Positions 52,718 through 62,297 of a stretch of DNA of 62,857 nt are shown in pieces. This DNA is from Streptomyces sp. MBT53 (GTDB taxonomy: Bacteria > Actinomycetota > Actinomycetes > Streptomycetales > Streptomycetaceae), in NCBI RefSeq assembly GCF_016654115.1, contig NZ_JAEQAZ010000030.1:1-62857 (forward strand), in the 5' to 3' direction. The notes under the pieces were generated by a model, which was not told the origin of the DNA, ran no database searches, and worked only from the letters and a program-made list of their open reading frames with translations. The translations under genes and the position numbers were made by a program. Position 1 is the first letter of the stretch, and each line of letters opens with the position of its first letter.

Positions 52718-53491
52718 TCAGAACCGCCCGGCGCCCAGGTCCCGCGACACCGCGCGGGCACAGTCCCGTACCGCGGCGATCAGCTCGGGCCGCAGCGCGC
52801 CGTCCTCGTCGGGCCGGCACAGCCGCTCCACGGCGCCCGTGATGCCGACCGCGCCGACCGGCATGCGCCGCCGGTCGTGGATGGGCGCGGCGATGGACGC
52901 GACGCCCTCCCAGGTCTCCTCGACGTCGGCCGCGTACCCGCGCGCGCGGGTGACGTCCAGGACGTGCTCGAAGTCGGCCAGCTCGGACACCGTACGCTCG
53001 GTGAAGGGCTTGCGGTCGGCCTCGAGCACCTCGCTGTGTGCGACCGGGTCGTAGGCCGACAGCACCTTGCCCAGGGCCGTGGAGTGCAGCGGCTGCATGG
53101 CGCCGATCTCCAGGACCTGCCGGCTGTCGTCGGGCCGGAAGACGTGGTGGACGATCAGGACGCCCTGCTGGTGCAGGACGCCCAGGTGCACGCTCTCGCC
53201 GCTGGAGCGGGCCAGGTCGTCCGTCCACACCAGGGCACGCGCGCGTAGCTCGTGCACGTCGAGGTACGTGGTGCCCAGGCGCAGCAGTTCGGCGCCCAGC
53301 TGGTAGCGCCCGGAGGCGTCGTCCTGCTCGACGAAGCCCTCCTGCTGGAGGGTGCGCAGGATGCCGTGGGCCGTGCCCTTGGCCAGGCCGAGCGACGAGG
53401 CGATGTCCGAGAGGCCGAGCCGTCGCTCGCCGCCCGCGAGCAGGCGCAGCATCGCGGCCGCCCGTTCGAGCGACTGGATGTTCCGTGCCAT
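52718..53491 (-). CDS. gylR: IclR-family glycerol operon regulator GylR
   Basis: This is a 257-residue regulator. Residues 5-65 are an IclR winged helix-turn-helix (SLERAAAMLRLLAGGERRLGLSDIASSLGL written in two overlapping conserved stretches). Residues about 75-250 are the IclR effector domain, with GKVLSAYDP near 140 and GYAADVEETWEGVASIAAPI near 185. It matches the GylR repressor of the S. coelicolor glycerol operon in length and position. ATG 53491 is preceded by GAGG. It lies upstream of glpF on the same strand and probably responds to glycerol 3-phosphate, repressing itself and the operon. Confidence 0.92.
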   Translation of the reverse strand: MARNIQSLERAAAMLRLLAGGERRLGLSDIASSLGLAKGTAHGILRTLQQEGFVEQDDASGRYQLGAELLRLGTTYLDVHELRARALVWTDDLARSSGESVHLGVLHQQGVLIVHHVFRPDDSRQVLEIGAMQPLHSTALGKVLSAYDPVAHSEVLEADRKPFTERTVSELADFEHVLDVTRARGYAADVEETWEGVASIAAPIHDRRRMPVGAVGITGAVERLCRPDEDGALRPELIAAVRDCARAVSRDLGAGRF

Positions 53492-53798
53492 CGCCGTACT
53501 GCCTCCGTCCCGTTCGACCGCCGATGCGCGACGCTGCCGCCGCCGTTCGGCAATGTCGAACACTACCGGTCCATGCCGACCTCCCGCCAATGGTCGGTCG
53601 ACACCTGTTACGTCACTCGTCGCGAGAACCTAGACGGGGTTGATCCGCCCGTCACCCCGGTCCGCCCCATGGACGTGCCGAGCATTCTCCCGCCCGACCC
53701 CGTTACCCTGGCGGCGTGCAAGCTCCCCGGGCACTTCCGTGAGAGGTTCCCAGGGAAGCCGCAAAGCCGACAGCCGTCGCACTCCAGGGAGCCCCTTC
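53492..53798. promoter_or_regulatory. Divergent gylR/metH control region
   Basis: TTCGGCAATGTCGAACA at 53546-53562 is a candidate GylR autoregulatory site, 55 bp upstream of gylR. On the metH side, GGTTCCC-A-GGGAAGCC at 53745-53760 is an inverted repeat about 40 bp before the metH ATG. The leader from about 53710 to 53798 is rich in short complementary blocks. I do not see the GCCACTG box of cobalamin riboswitches or a SAM core there. Confidence 0.55.
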
Positions 53799-56700
53799 AT
53801 GGCCTCGTCGCCACTGACCCCTTCTGCCGACAGCCGGACCCGTGTGTCCGAGCTCCGAGAGGCACTCGCCACCCGCGTGGTGGTCGCCGACGGAGCCATG
53901 GGCACCATGCTCCAGGCGCAGGAGCCCACTCTCGACGACTTCGAGAATCTCGAAGGCTGCAACGAGATCCTGAACATCACCCGCCCGGACATCGTCCGCT
54001 CGGTCCACGAGGAGTACTTCGGCGCGGGCGTCGACTGCGTCGAGACCAACACCTTCGGCGCCAACCACTCCGCCATGGCCGAGTACGACATCGCCGACCG
54101 CGTCCACGAACTCTCCGTGGCCGGTGCCCGCATCGCCCGCGAGACCGCCGACGACTTCGCCGCCCGCGACGGCCGCCGCCGCTGGGTCCTCGGTTCCATC
54201 GGCCCCGGCACCAAGCTGCCCACCCTCGGCCACATCGGCTACGCCACCCTCCGCGACGGCTTCCAGGCGAACGCCGAGGGCCTCCTCGCCGGTGGCGCCG
54301 ACGCCCTGATCGTGGAGACCACGCAGGATCTCCTGCAGACCAAGTCGTCGATCCTGGGCGCCCGCCGCGCCATGGAGGCGACCGGCGTCGACGTGCCCCT
54401 CCTGGTCTCGATGGCCTTCGAGACCACCGGCACCATGCTGCTCGGCTCCGAGATCGGCGCCGCGCTCACCGCGCTCGAGCCCCTCGGTATCGACATGATC
54501 GGCCTGAACTGCTCGACGGGCCCGGCCGAGATGAGCGAGCACCTGCGCTATCTCGCCCGCCACTCCCGCACCCCGCTGCTGTGTATGCCGAACGCGGGCC
54601 TGCCCATCCTCACCAAGGACGGCGCCCACTTCCCGCTCGACCCCGAGGGCCTGGCGGACGCCCAGGAACACTTCGTGCGGGACTACGGCCTGAACCTGGT
54701 CGGCGGCTGCTGCGGTACGACCCCCGAGCACCTGCGCCAGCTCGTCGAGCGGGTCCGCGAGGCCACCCCCGTCGAGCGCCACCCCCAGCCCGAGCCGGGC
54801 GCCGCCTCGCTCTACCAGACCGTCCCGTTCCGCCAGGACACCGCCTACATGGCGATCGGCGAGCGCACCAACGCCAACGGCTCGAAGAAGTTCCGCGAGG
54901 CCATGCTGGAGGCCCGCTGGGACGACTGTGTGGAGATGGCCCGCGACCAGATCCGCGAGGGCGCCCACATGCTGGACCTCTGCGTGGACTACGTGGGCCG
55001 CGACGGCGTCGCCGACATGGAGGAACTGGCCGGCCGCTTCGCCACCGCCTCCACCCTGCCCATCGTGCTCGACTCCACCGAAGTCCCGGTCATCCGGGCC
55101 GGGTTGGAGAAGCTCGGTGGCCGCGCGGTCATCAACTCCGTCAACTACGAGGACGGCGACGGCCCCGAGTCCCGCTTCGCGAAGGTCACCAGGCTGGCGC
55201 AGGAGCACGGCGCCGCGCTCATCGCGCTGACCATCGACGAGGAGGGCCAGGCCCGCACCCCGGAGCACAAGGTCGCCATCGCCGAGCGGCTGATCGAGGA
55301 CCTCACGACGAACTGGGGCATCCACGAGTCGGACATCCTCATCGACACCCTGACCTTCACCATCTGCACCGGCCAGGAGGAGTCCCGCGGCGACGGCATC
55401 GCCACCATCGAGGCCATCCGCCGGCTCAAGGCCGCTCACCCCGACGTCCAGACCACGCTCGGCCTCTCCAACATCTCCTTCGGCCTCAACCCGGCCGCCC
55501 GCGTCCTGCTCAACTCCGTCTTCCTCGACGAGTGCGTCAAGGCGGGCCTCGACTCGGCGATCGTGCATGCCTCGAAGATCCTCCCGATCGCCCGCTTCAC
55601 CGAGGAGGAGGTGCAGACCGCCCTCGACCTCGTCTACGACCGCCGCGCCGAGGGCTACGACCCGCTCCAGAAGCTGATGGCCCTCTTCGAGGGCGCCACC
55701 ACCAAGTCCCGTACGGCGGGCCGCGCCGAGGAACTGGCCGCCCTCCCGCTGGACGAGCGGCTCAAGCGCCGGATCATCGACGGCGAGAAGAACGGCCTGG
55801 AGACCGACCTAGCCGAGGCACTGGAGACCCGCCCCGCCCTCGACATCGTCAACGCGACGCTCCTGGACGGCATGAAGGTCGTCGGCGAGCTCTTCGGCTC
55901 CGGCCAGATGCAGCTGCCGTTCGTGCTCCAGTCCGCCGAGGTCATGAAGACCGCGGTCGCCTACCTCGAACCGCACATGGAGAAGTCGGACGCCGAGGGC
56001 AAGGGCACCATCGTGCTCGCCACCGTGCGCGGCGACGTCCACGACATCGGCAAGAACCTCGTCGACATCATCCTGTCCAACAACGGCTACAACGTCGTCA
56101 ACCTCGGCATCAAGCAGCCCGTCTCCGCGATCCTCGAAGCCGCCGAGGAGCACCGCGCCGACGTCATCGGCATGTCGGGTCTCCTGGTCAAGTCGACGGT
56201 GATCATGAAGGAGAACCTCCAGGAGCTCAACCAGCGCAAGATGGCCGCCGATTACCCGGTCATCCTCGGCGGAGCAGCCCTGACCCGTGCCTACGTCGAG
56301 CAGGACCTGCACGAGATCTACGAGGGCGAAGTCCGCTACGCCCGCGACGCGTTCGAGGGCCTGCGCCTGATGGACGCCCTCATCGGCGTCAAGCGGGGCG
56401 TGCCCGGCGCGAAGCTGCCCGAGCTCAAGCAGCGCAGGGTGCGGGCGACAGCGGCCGTCACGGAGGTCGAGGAGCGCCCGGAGGAGGGTCACGTCCGCTC
56501 CGACGTCGCCGTCGACAACCCGATCCCCACCGCGCCGTTCCGCGGCACCCGGGTCATCAAGGGCATCCAGCTCAAGGAGTACGCCTCCTGGCTGGACGAG
56601 GGTGCCCTCTTCAAGGGCCACTGGGGCCTCAAGCAGGCCCGTACGGGCGAGGGACCGACGTACGAGGAGCTGGTGGAGACCGAGGGCCGCCCCCGGCTGC

Positions 56701-57317
56701 GCGGCCTCCTGGACCGGCTCCAGACCGACAACCTCCTCGAAGCGGCCGTCGTCTACGGCTACTTCCCCTGCGTGTCCAAGGACGACGACCTGATCATCCT
56801 GGACGACGAGGGCAACGAGCGGACCCGCTTCACCTTCCCGCGCCAGCGCCGCGGCCGCCGGCTCTGCCTGGCCGACTTCTTCCGGCCCGAGGAGTCCGGC
56901 GAGAAGGACGTGGTCGGCTTCCAGATCGTCACCGTCGGCAACCGCATCGGCGAGGAGACCGCCAAGCTCTTCGAGGCCAACTCCTACCGCGACTACCTCG
57001 AACTGCACGGCCTGTCCGTCCAGTTGGCCGAGGCGCTCGCCGAGTACTGGCACGCGCGCGTGCGCTCCGAGCTGGGCTTCGCCGGCGAGGACCCCGCGAA
57101 CGTCGAGGACATGTTCGCCCTCAAGTACCGGGGCGCCCGCTTCTCCCTCGGCTACGGCGCCTGCCCCGACCTGGAGGACCGCGCGAAGATCGCCGACCTG
57201 CTGGAGCCCGAGCGCATCGGCGTCCACCTGTCGGAGGAGTTCCAGCTGCACCCGGAGCAGTCGACGGACGCGATCGTCATCCACCACCCCGAGGCGAAGT
57301 ACTTCAACGCACGTTGA
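53799..57317 (+). CDS. metH: Cobalamin-dependent methionine synthase
   Basis: MetH (1172 residues) transfers a methyl group from methyltetrahydrofolate through cobalamin to homocysteine. Domains are in the usual order. The homocysteine domain (1-320) has its zinc cysteines in GLNCSTG and NLVGGCCGTTPEHL near 303. The pterin domain covers about 340-620 (GERTNANGSKKFREAM). The cobalamin domain covers about 640-880, with its axial His in DVHDIGKNLVDIIL near 747. The SAM-binding activation domain lies at the end. ATG 53799 has AGGGAG upstream; longer frames would cross the regulatory region. It supplies methionine by another route than the salvage locus 14 kb away. Confidence 0.97.
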   Translation: MASSPLTPSADSRTRVSELREALATRVVVADGAMGTMLQAQEPTLDDFENLEGCNEILNITRPDIVRSVHEEYFGAGVDCVETNTFGANHSAMAEYDIADRVHELSVAGARIARETADDFAARDGRRRWVLGSIGPGTKLPTLGHIGYATLRDGFQANAEGLLAGGADALIVETTQDLLQTKSSILGARRAMEATGVDVPLLVSMAFETTGTMLLGSEIGAALTALEPLGIDMIGLNCSTGPAEMSEHLRYLARHSRTPLLCMPNAGLPILTKDGAHFPLDPEGLADAQEHFVRDYGLNLVGGCCGTTPEHLRQLVERVREATPVERHPQPEPGAASLYQTVPFRQDTAYMAIGERTNANGSKKFREAMLEARWDDCVEMARDQIREGAHMLDLCVDYVGRDGVADMEELAGRFATASTLPIVLDSTEVPVIRAGLEKLGGRAVINSVNYEDGDGPESRFAKVTRLAQEHGAALIALTIDEEGQARTPEHKVAIAERLIEDLTTNWGIHESDILIDTLTFTICTGQEESRGDGIATIEAIRRLKAAHPDVQTTLGLSNISFGLNPAARVLLNSVFLDECVKAGLDSAIVHASKILPIARFTEEEVQTALDLVYDRRAEGYDPLQKLMALFEGATTKSRTAGRAEELAALPLDERLKRRIIDGEKNGLETDLAEALETRPALDIVNATLLDGMKVVGELFGSGQMQLPFVLQSAEVMKTAVAYLEPHMEKSDAEGKGTIVLATVRGDVHDIGKNLVDIILSNNGYNVVNLGIKQPVSAILEAAEEHRADVIGMSGLLVKSTVIMKENLQELNQRKMAADYPVILGGAALTRAYVEQDLHEIYEGEVRYARDAFEGLRLMDALIGVKRGVPGAKLPELKQRRVRATAAVTEVEERPEEGHVRSDVAVDNPIPTAPFRGTRVIKGIQLKEYASWLDEGALFKGHWGLKQARTGEGPTYEELVETEGRPRLRGLLDRLQTDNLLEAAVVYGYFPCVSKDDDLIILDDEGNERTRFTFPRQRRGRRLCLADFFRPEESGEKDVVGFQIVTVGNRIGEETAKLFEANSYRDYLELHGLSVQLAEALAEYWHARVRSELGFAGEDPANVEDMFALKYRGARFSLGYGACPDLEDRAKIADLLEPERIGVHLSEEFQLHPEQSTDAIVIHHPEAKYFNAR

Positions 57318-57349
57318 TCGGATAAGTCGTACACTGGTCGGTCCACCGC

Positions 57350-57388
57350 AGGCCGGTCGCCTCTCTGTGAAAAAGAGGCGGCCGGCCT
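57350..57388 (+). terminator. Hairpin terminator after metH
   Basis: AGGCCGGTCGCCTCT pairs with AGAGGCGGCCGGCCT (15 bp, one G-U) around a nine-base loop, 32 bp behind metH. It ends 27 bp before the ATG of the HAD gene, so some read-through to that gene is possible. Confidence 0.82.
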
Positions 57389-57415
57389 GATCGTCCCTCA
57401 AGGAGGTGCGCCAGG

Positions 57416-58114
57416 ATGACCAGCACGGTTCCCGCGCTCGGAACCCGTACGGCCGAAGGCTCCGCGCTTCAGGCCGTACTCCTCGACATGGACGGCACCC
57501 TGGTGGACACCGAGGGCTTCTGGTGGGACGTCGAGGTCGAGGTCTTCGGCGCCCTCGGACACACCCTCGACGACTCCTGGCGCCATGTCGTGGTCGGCGG
57601 CCCCATGACCCGCAGCGCCGGCTTCCTGATCGAGGCCACCGGCGCCGACATCACCCTCGCCGAGCTGTCCGTCCTGCTCAACGCCGGTTTCGAGGACCGC
57701 ATCGGGCGGGCCCTGCCGCTGATGCCGGGCGCCGCCAGACTCCTGGCCGAGCTCTCCGAGTACGAGATCCCCACCGCCCTGGTCTCCGCCTCGCACCGGC
57801 GCATCATCGACCGCGTCCTGACCACGCTCGGCCCCCAGCACTTCGCGCTGACGGTCGCCGGCGACGAGGTGGCGCGCACCAAGCCGCACCCCGACCCGTA
57901 TCTGTTCGCCGCCGCCCGCCTGGGCGTCGACCCGGCCCGCTGCGCGGTCGTGGAGGACACCGCGACCGGTGTCGCGGCGGCGGAGGCGGCGGGCTGTCTC
58001 GTGGTGGCCGTACCGTCCCTGCAGCCCATCGCACCGGCCGCCCGGCGCACCGTCGTGACCTCGCTGGAAGTCGTCGACCTGGCATTTCTGCGAGGACTGA
58101 TGACCGACCGATGA
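57416..58114 (+). CDS. HAD-family phosphatase/phosphomutase (beta-PGM-like)
   Basis: This 232-residue HAD hydrolase has motif I LLDMDGTLVDTE near residue 23, motif II VSASHRR near 123, motif III Lys in TKPHPDPYLFAAARLG near 158 and motif IV VVEDTATGVAAAEAAG near 180. The cap is of the small helical type. It may dephosphorylate a sugar phosphate; the substrate is unknown. AAGGAGG lies ahead of ATG 57416. It follows metH in the same direction. Confidence 0.92.
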   Translation: MTSTVPALGTRTAEGSALQAVLLDMDGTLVDTEGFWWDVEVEVFGALGHTLDDSWRHVVVGGPMTRSAGFLIEATGADITLAELSVLLNAGFEDRIGRALPLMPGAARLLAELSEYEIPTALVSASHRRIIDRVLTTLGPQHFALTVAGDEVARTKPHPDPYLFAAARLGVDPARCAVVEDTATGVAAAEAAGCLVVAVPSLQPIAPAARRTVVTSLEVVDLAFLRGLMTDR

Positions 58115-58529
58115 CGGAAATGCGCCAGCCGTTCACCGAGCGTGCAAAGTCCAATGGGAAATGAATTCACACTTGGTCGACCGGTCGAATTCCGTTGCTC
58201 TCCAACCGAGTTGACCGTGTGAGGTTCCCCACGTGCACGAGAGTCGACATCGCGGCCGTCCTGTGCTGTTCACCCCATTTCTGAGGCCGATCACGCACCG
58301 TTGTGTCCCGATTGGTGAAACGCTGCACTAATCCTTCCGTCGGCGGGTTTTCGGTCTGTCCACAGCTGGTTCCGCAGCGTGATGGGAACTCAACTACGGT
58401 GGCCGCGAACCCCTGTGCGGGTCCGGACTAATCTCAAGGCGAGAACATCGCCCTATGCCCCCGTGATCGGCGTCACCACCCTATGCATGCCGGGTACACG
58501 GAATCGAACAGCTCTGGAGAACTTCGAGC
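58115..58529 (+). other. Intergenic stretch ahead of a solute-binding lipoprotein gene
   Basis: About 415 bases without a supported gene. A 17-codon frame (58111-58164) overlaps the HAD stop by ATGA but is too short to judge. The A/T-richer part from about 58260 to 58480 probably holds the promoter of the lipoprotein gene. No clear operator or riboswitch is visible. Confidence 0.5.
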
Positions 58530-60128
58530 ATGAACCGCAAGACTTTGGTGCTGCCGGCCGTCGTCGGCCTGCTCGCGCCGGTGCTCGCCGCCTGTGGCGG
58601 CTCCGGCAGCGGGAGCTCCGGCGGCGGAGCGATAGTCGTCGGCACCACGGACCGGTTCGAGGCGACGAAGGACGCTCCGGCGCCGCTGGACCCCGCCTAC
58701 GCCTACGACGTCGGCACCTGGAACATCCTGCGCCAGACCGTGCAGACCCTGATGATCCAGCCCAAGGGCGAGGGCGACCCGGTCCCCGAGGCCGCCGAGA
58801 AGTGCGGCTTCACCGACACCGGCAGCGAGCGCTACGCCTGCACCCTGCGCGAGGGTCTGAAGTTCGCCAACGGCGACAAGATCACCGCGGCCGATGTGAA
58901 GTACTCCATCGACCGTGCGATGCGCATCAAGGCCGACAGTGGTGTCTTCGCCCTGCTGTCGACCGTCGACACCGTCGAGACCCAGGGCGACCGCGAGGTC
59001 ATCTTCCACCTGAAGACGGCCGACGCCACCTTCCCGTACAAGCTGTCCACCCCGGTCGCCGGCATCGTGAACCCCGACGACTACCAGAAGGACAAGCTGC
59101 GCGACGGCTTCAGCGTGGACGGCTCCGGTCCGTACACGCTCTCGGTCGCGCAGAAGGACGACGCGATCACCACGGCCACGTTCACCAAGAACCCCAATTA
59201 CAAGGGGACTCTGGCGGTGAACAACAGCAAGGTCGAGATGCGCTCCTTCGCGGACGCCACCTCCATGGGCACCGCGCTGAGCAAGGGCGACATCGACGTG
59301 ATGACGCGCACCATGTCGCCGGAGCAGATCCAGAAGCTCGGCGACGACTCGAACGGCGACATCGACCTCGTCGAGATGCCCGGCCTCGAAATCCGCTACC
59401 TCGCCTTCAACACCGACGCCGCGAGCGTGAAGACGAAGGCCGTGCGCGAGGCGATGGCCCAGCTCATCGACCGCGGCGAACTCGTCTCCAAGGTCTACGG
59501 CACCGAGGCCGAGCCGCTCTACTCCATGGTCCCCGCGACCATCACCGGCCACTCGAACTCGTTCTTCAACAAGTACGGCGACCCGAGCGTCACCAAGGCC
59601 AAGTCCCTGCTGACCAAGGCCAACATCACCACCCCGGTGAAGATCACGCTGCACTACACGACCGACCACTACGGCCCGGCCACCAAGGAAGAGTTCGAGC
59701 AGCTGCGGTCGCAGCTCAACAACAGCGGCCTGTTCGACGTCACGATCAAGGGCGAGCCCTGGTCCACGTTCGTCCCGGCCGAGCGCAAGGGCTCGTACGA
59801 CGTCTGGGGCATGGGCTGGTTCCCCGACTTCCCCGACGCCGACAACTACCTCGCGCCGTTCCTCGACACGGACAACTTCCTGAAGCTGCCGTACAACAAC
59901 TCCGAGATCATCAAGACCCTGATCCCGGAGTCCCGTCAGGAAGCGGACCGGCTCGCCGCCGCCAAGAGCCTGACCACCATCCAGGACATCGTCGCCACGG
60001 ACGTCCCGCTGATCCCGCTCTGGCAGGGCAAGCAGTACGTCGCCGCCCGCGACGACATCACGGGCACCGCGTACGCGCTCAACTCCTCCTCGACCCTGCA
60101 GCTGTGGGAGCTCGGCCGCGGAGTCTGA
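58530..60128 (+). CDS. Family 5 solute-binding lipoprotein (peptide/oligopeptide ABC type)
   Basis: This 532-residue binding protein (SBP_bac_5) has a lipobox, VLAACGGSG, near residue 21. AEKCGFTDTGSERYACTLREG, NGDKITAADVKYSIDRAM near 118 and the PGLEIRYLAFNTDAASVKTKAVREAM stretch near 290 (quoted as its two conserved halves) follow the DppA/OppA pattern. ATG 58530 has TGGAG ahead of it. There are no permease or ATPase genes next to it, so it is an orphan that must use a transporter coded elsewhere. The ligand is unknown; peptides are most likely. Confidence 0.9.
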   Translation: MNRKTLVLPAVVGLLAPVLAACGGSGSGSSGGGAIVVGTTDRFEATKDAPAPLDPAYAYDVGTWNILRQTVQTLMIQPKGEGDPVPEAAEKCGFTDTGSERYACTLREGLKFANGDKITAADVKYSIDRAMRIKADSGVFALLSTVDTVETQGDREVIFHLKTADATFPYKLSTPVAGIVNPDDYQKDKLRDGFSVDGSGPYTLSVAQKDDAITTATFTKNPNYKGTLAVNNSKVEMRSFADATSMGTALSKGDIDVMTRTMSPEQIQKLGDDSNGDIDLVEMPGLEIRYLAFNTDAASVKTKAVREAMAQLIDRGELVSKVYGTEAEPLYSMVPATITGHSNSFFNKYGDPSVTKAKSLLTKANITTPVKITLHYTTDHYGPATKEEFEQLRSQLNNSGLFDVTIKGEPWSTFVPAERKGSYDVWGMGWFPDFPDADNYLAPFLDTDNFLKLPYNNSEIIKTLIPESRQEADRLAAAKSLTTIQDIVATDVPLIPLWQGKQYVAARDDITGTAYALNSSSTLQLWELGRGV

Positions 60129-60157
60129 CCGCCTGACAACGCAGTGAGCAGTTCCAT

Positions 60158-60197
60158 CAGTGGCCGGTCCCGCCCCTCGCGGCGGGGCCGGCCACTG
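60158..60197 (+). terminator. Terminator after the solute-binding protein gene
   Basis: CAGTGGCCGGTCCCGCC and GGCGGGGCCGGCCACTG form a 17-bp stem with one G-U pair and a six-base loop, 29 bp after the stop. No T tract follows. Confidence 0.85.
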
Positions 60198-60238
60198 GCC
60201 TGTTGACTCGGCAGGAGCCGAACTCGCCCCGCAGACAC

Positions 60239-60275
60239 GGAGAGGGCGCCCCTGTCAGGAAGGGGCGCCCTCTCC
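60239..60275 (-). terminator. Terminator after the response regulator gene
   Basis: GGAGAGGGCGCCCC and its perfect complement (14 bp) close a nine-base loop, 32 bp behind the stop of the convergent regulator gene. Confidence 0.85.
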
Positions 60276-60307
60276 GCTCGTGCCCGGTCTGCTACGTGCT
60301 ACGGCGT

Positions 60308-60979
60308 CTACTGCGCGCCGGGGCGCACCAGTCCGCTCTCGTACGCGTACACCGCCGCCTGCACCCGGTCGCGCAGGCCCAACTTGGTGAGGACGTGCCC
60401 CACATGCGTCTTGACGGTCGTCTCGCTGACGAACAGATCGGCGGCGATCTCCGCGTTCGACAGCCCGCGCGCCACCAGCTTCAGCACCTCGACCTCACGC
60501 TCGGTCAGCGTGTGCAGGGCGTCCGGCACCGGCTCGTCACCGGACGGCAGATGACCGGCGTACTTGTCGAGCAGCCGCCGCGTGATGCTCGGCGCGAGCA
60601 TGGCCTCGCCGGCGGCCACCACCCGGATCGCCTGCACCAGCTCGTTCGCCGGCGCGTCCTTCAACAGGAAGCCACTGGCAGCGGCCCGCAACGCCTCCAC
60701 CACGTACTCGTCGAGGTCGAAGGTGGTCAGCACCAGCACCTTCGCCGGGCCGTCCCGCCCGGGGCCGGTGATCTGCCGGGTCGCCTCCACCCCGTCCATC
60801 CGCGGCATACGGATGTCCATCAGCACGACATCGGGCTGCAGAGCCCGCACCTGGTCGAGCGCCTGCAGACCGTCACCGGCCTCACCGACGACCGCCAGAT
60901 CCTGCTCGGCCTCCAGAATCATCCGGAACCCGGTGCGCAGCAGCGGTTGGTCGTCGACAAGTAGGACGCGGATGGCCAC
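60308..60979 (-). CDS. NarL/LuxR-family response regulator (orphan)
   Basis: This is a 223-residue response regulator. The receiver covers residues 1-120, with acidic residues in VLLVDDQPLLRTGF, the phosphorylated Asp in DVVLMDIRMPRMDG near 55, Thr in VLVLTTFD and Lys in GFLLKDAP. The LuxR-type helix-turn-helix covers about 155-215 (LTEREVEVLKLVARGLSNAEIA). GTG 60979 has AAGGAG seven bases upstream. No histidine kinase gene is adjacent, so its partner is elsewhere. Targets are unknown. Confidence 0.94.
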   Translation of the reverse strand: MAIRVLLVDDQPLLRTGFRMILEAEQDLAVVGEAGDGLQALDQVRALQPDVVLMDIRMPRMDGVEATRQITGPGRDGPAKVLVLTTFDLDEYVVEALRAAASGFLLKDAPANELVQAIRVVAAGEAMLAPSITRRLLDKYAGHLPSGDEPVPDALHTLTEREVEVLKLVARGLSNAEIAADLFVSETTVKTHVGHVLTKLGLRDRVQAAVYAYESGLVRPGAQ

Positions 60980-61144
60980 GTGAGTCTCCTTCGCTAGCCC
61001 GGCCCCATTCTGCCCTGCGCGACAGGTGACTACCCGACCGGGCCGACGGGGCCCACCGGGAGGGCGCGGGCCGCTGACTTCGGGGTCGGTGCAGGAGCGG
61101 GCCGGTGTGCGTCGCCTCGTGGGCTGAAGCGTCGCCGGCTGCCA

Positions 61145-62122
<978 letters not shown>

Positions 62123-62297
62123 GCCCACAGACCTTACGGCCCGCCACTGACAGTGACCCGCCCCCGGCCGACACGCCTGCGACAGCCGGGGAAACACGGG
62201 GGGTGCCGGGGCGGAACGCGTCGCGACCGCCGCATACCATCGACCCGAGACCCCTCCGCCCGGCTGGCGCGGAGGACGCTTCGAACGAGGGGACACC

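Noticed and set aside
53700..53798. Cobalamin riboswitch ahead of metH
   Set aside because: Only the AGGGAAGCCG part is reminiscent; the GCCACTG-type box and the paired arms are not found, and B12-off control of a B12-dependent enzyme would make little sense. Kept only as a structured-leader finding.
53252..57325. A 1357-codon open frame overlapping metH in another frame
   Set aside because: It is rich in Arg/Pro/His as expected of an out-of-frame reading of high-GC DNA, while metH in its own frame has complete domains and motifs.
58111..58164. A 17-codon frame overlapping the HAD stop by ATGA
   Set aside because: It is too short to show coding bias, has no recognisable homologue and its overlap can occur by chance.
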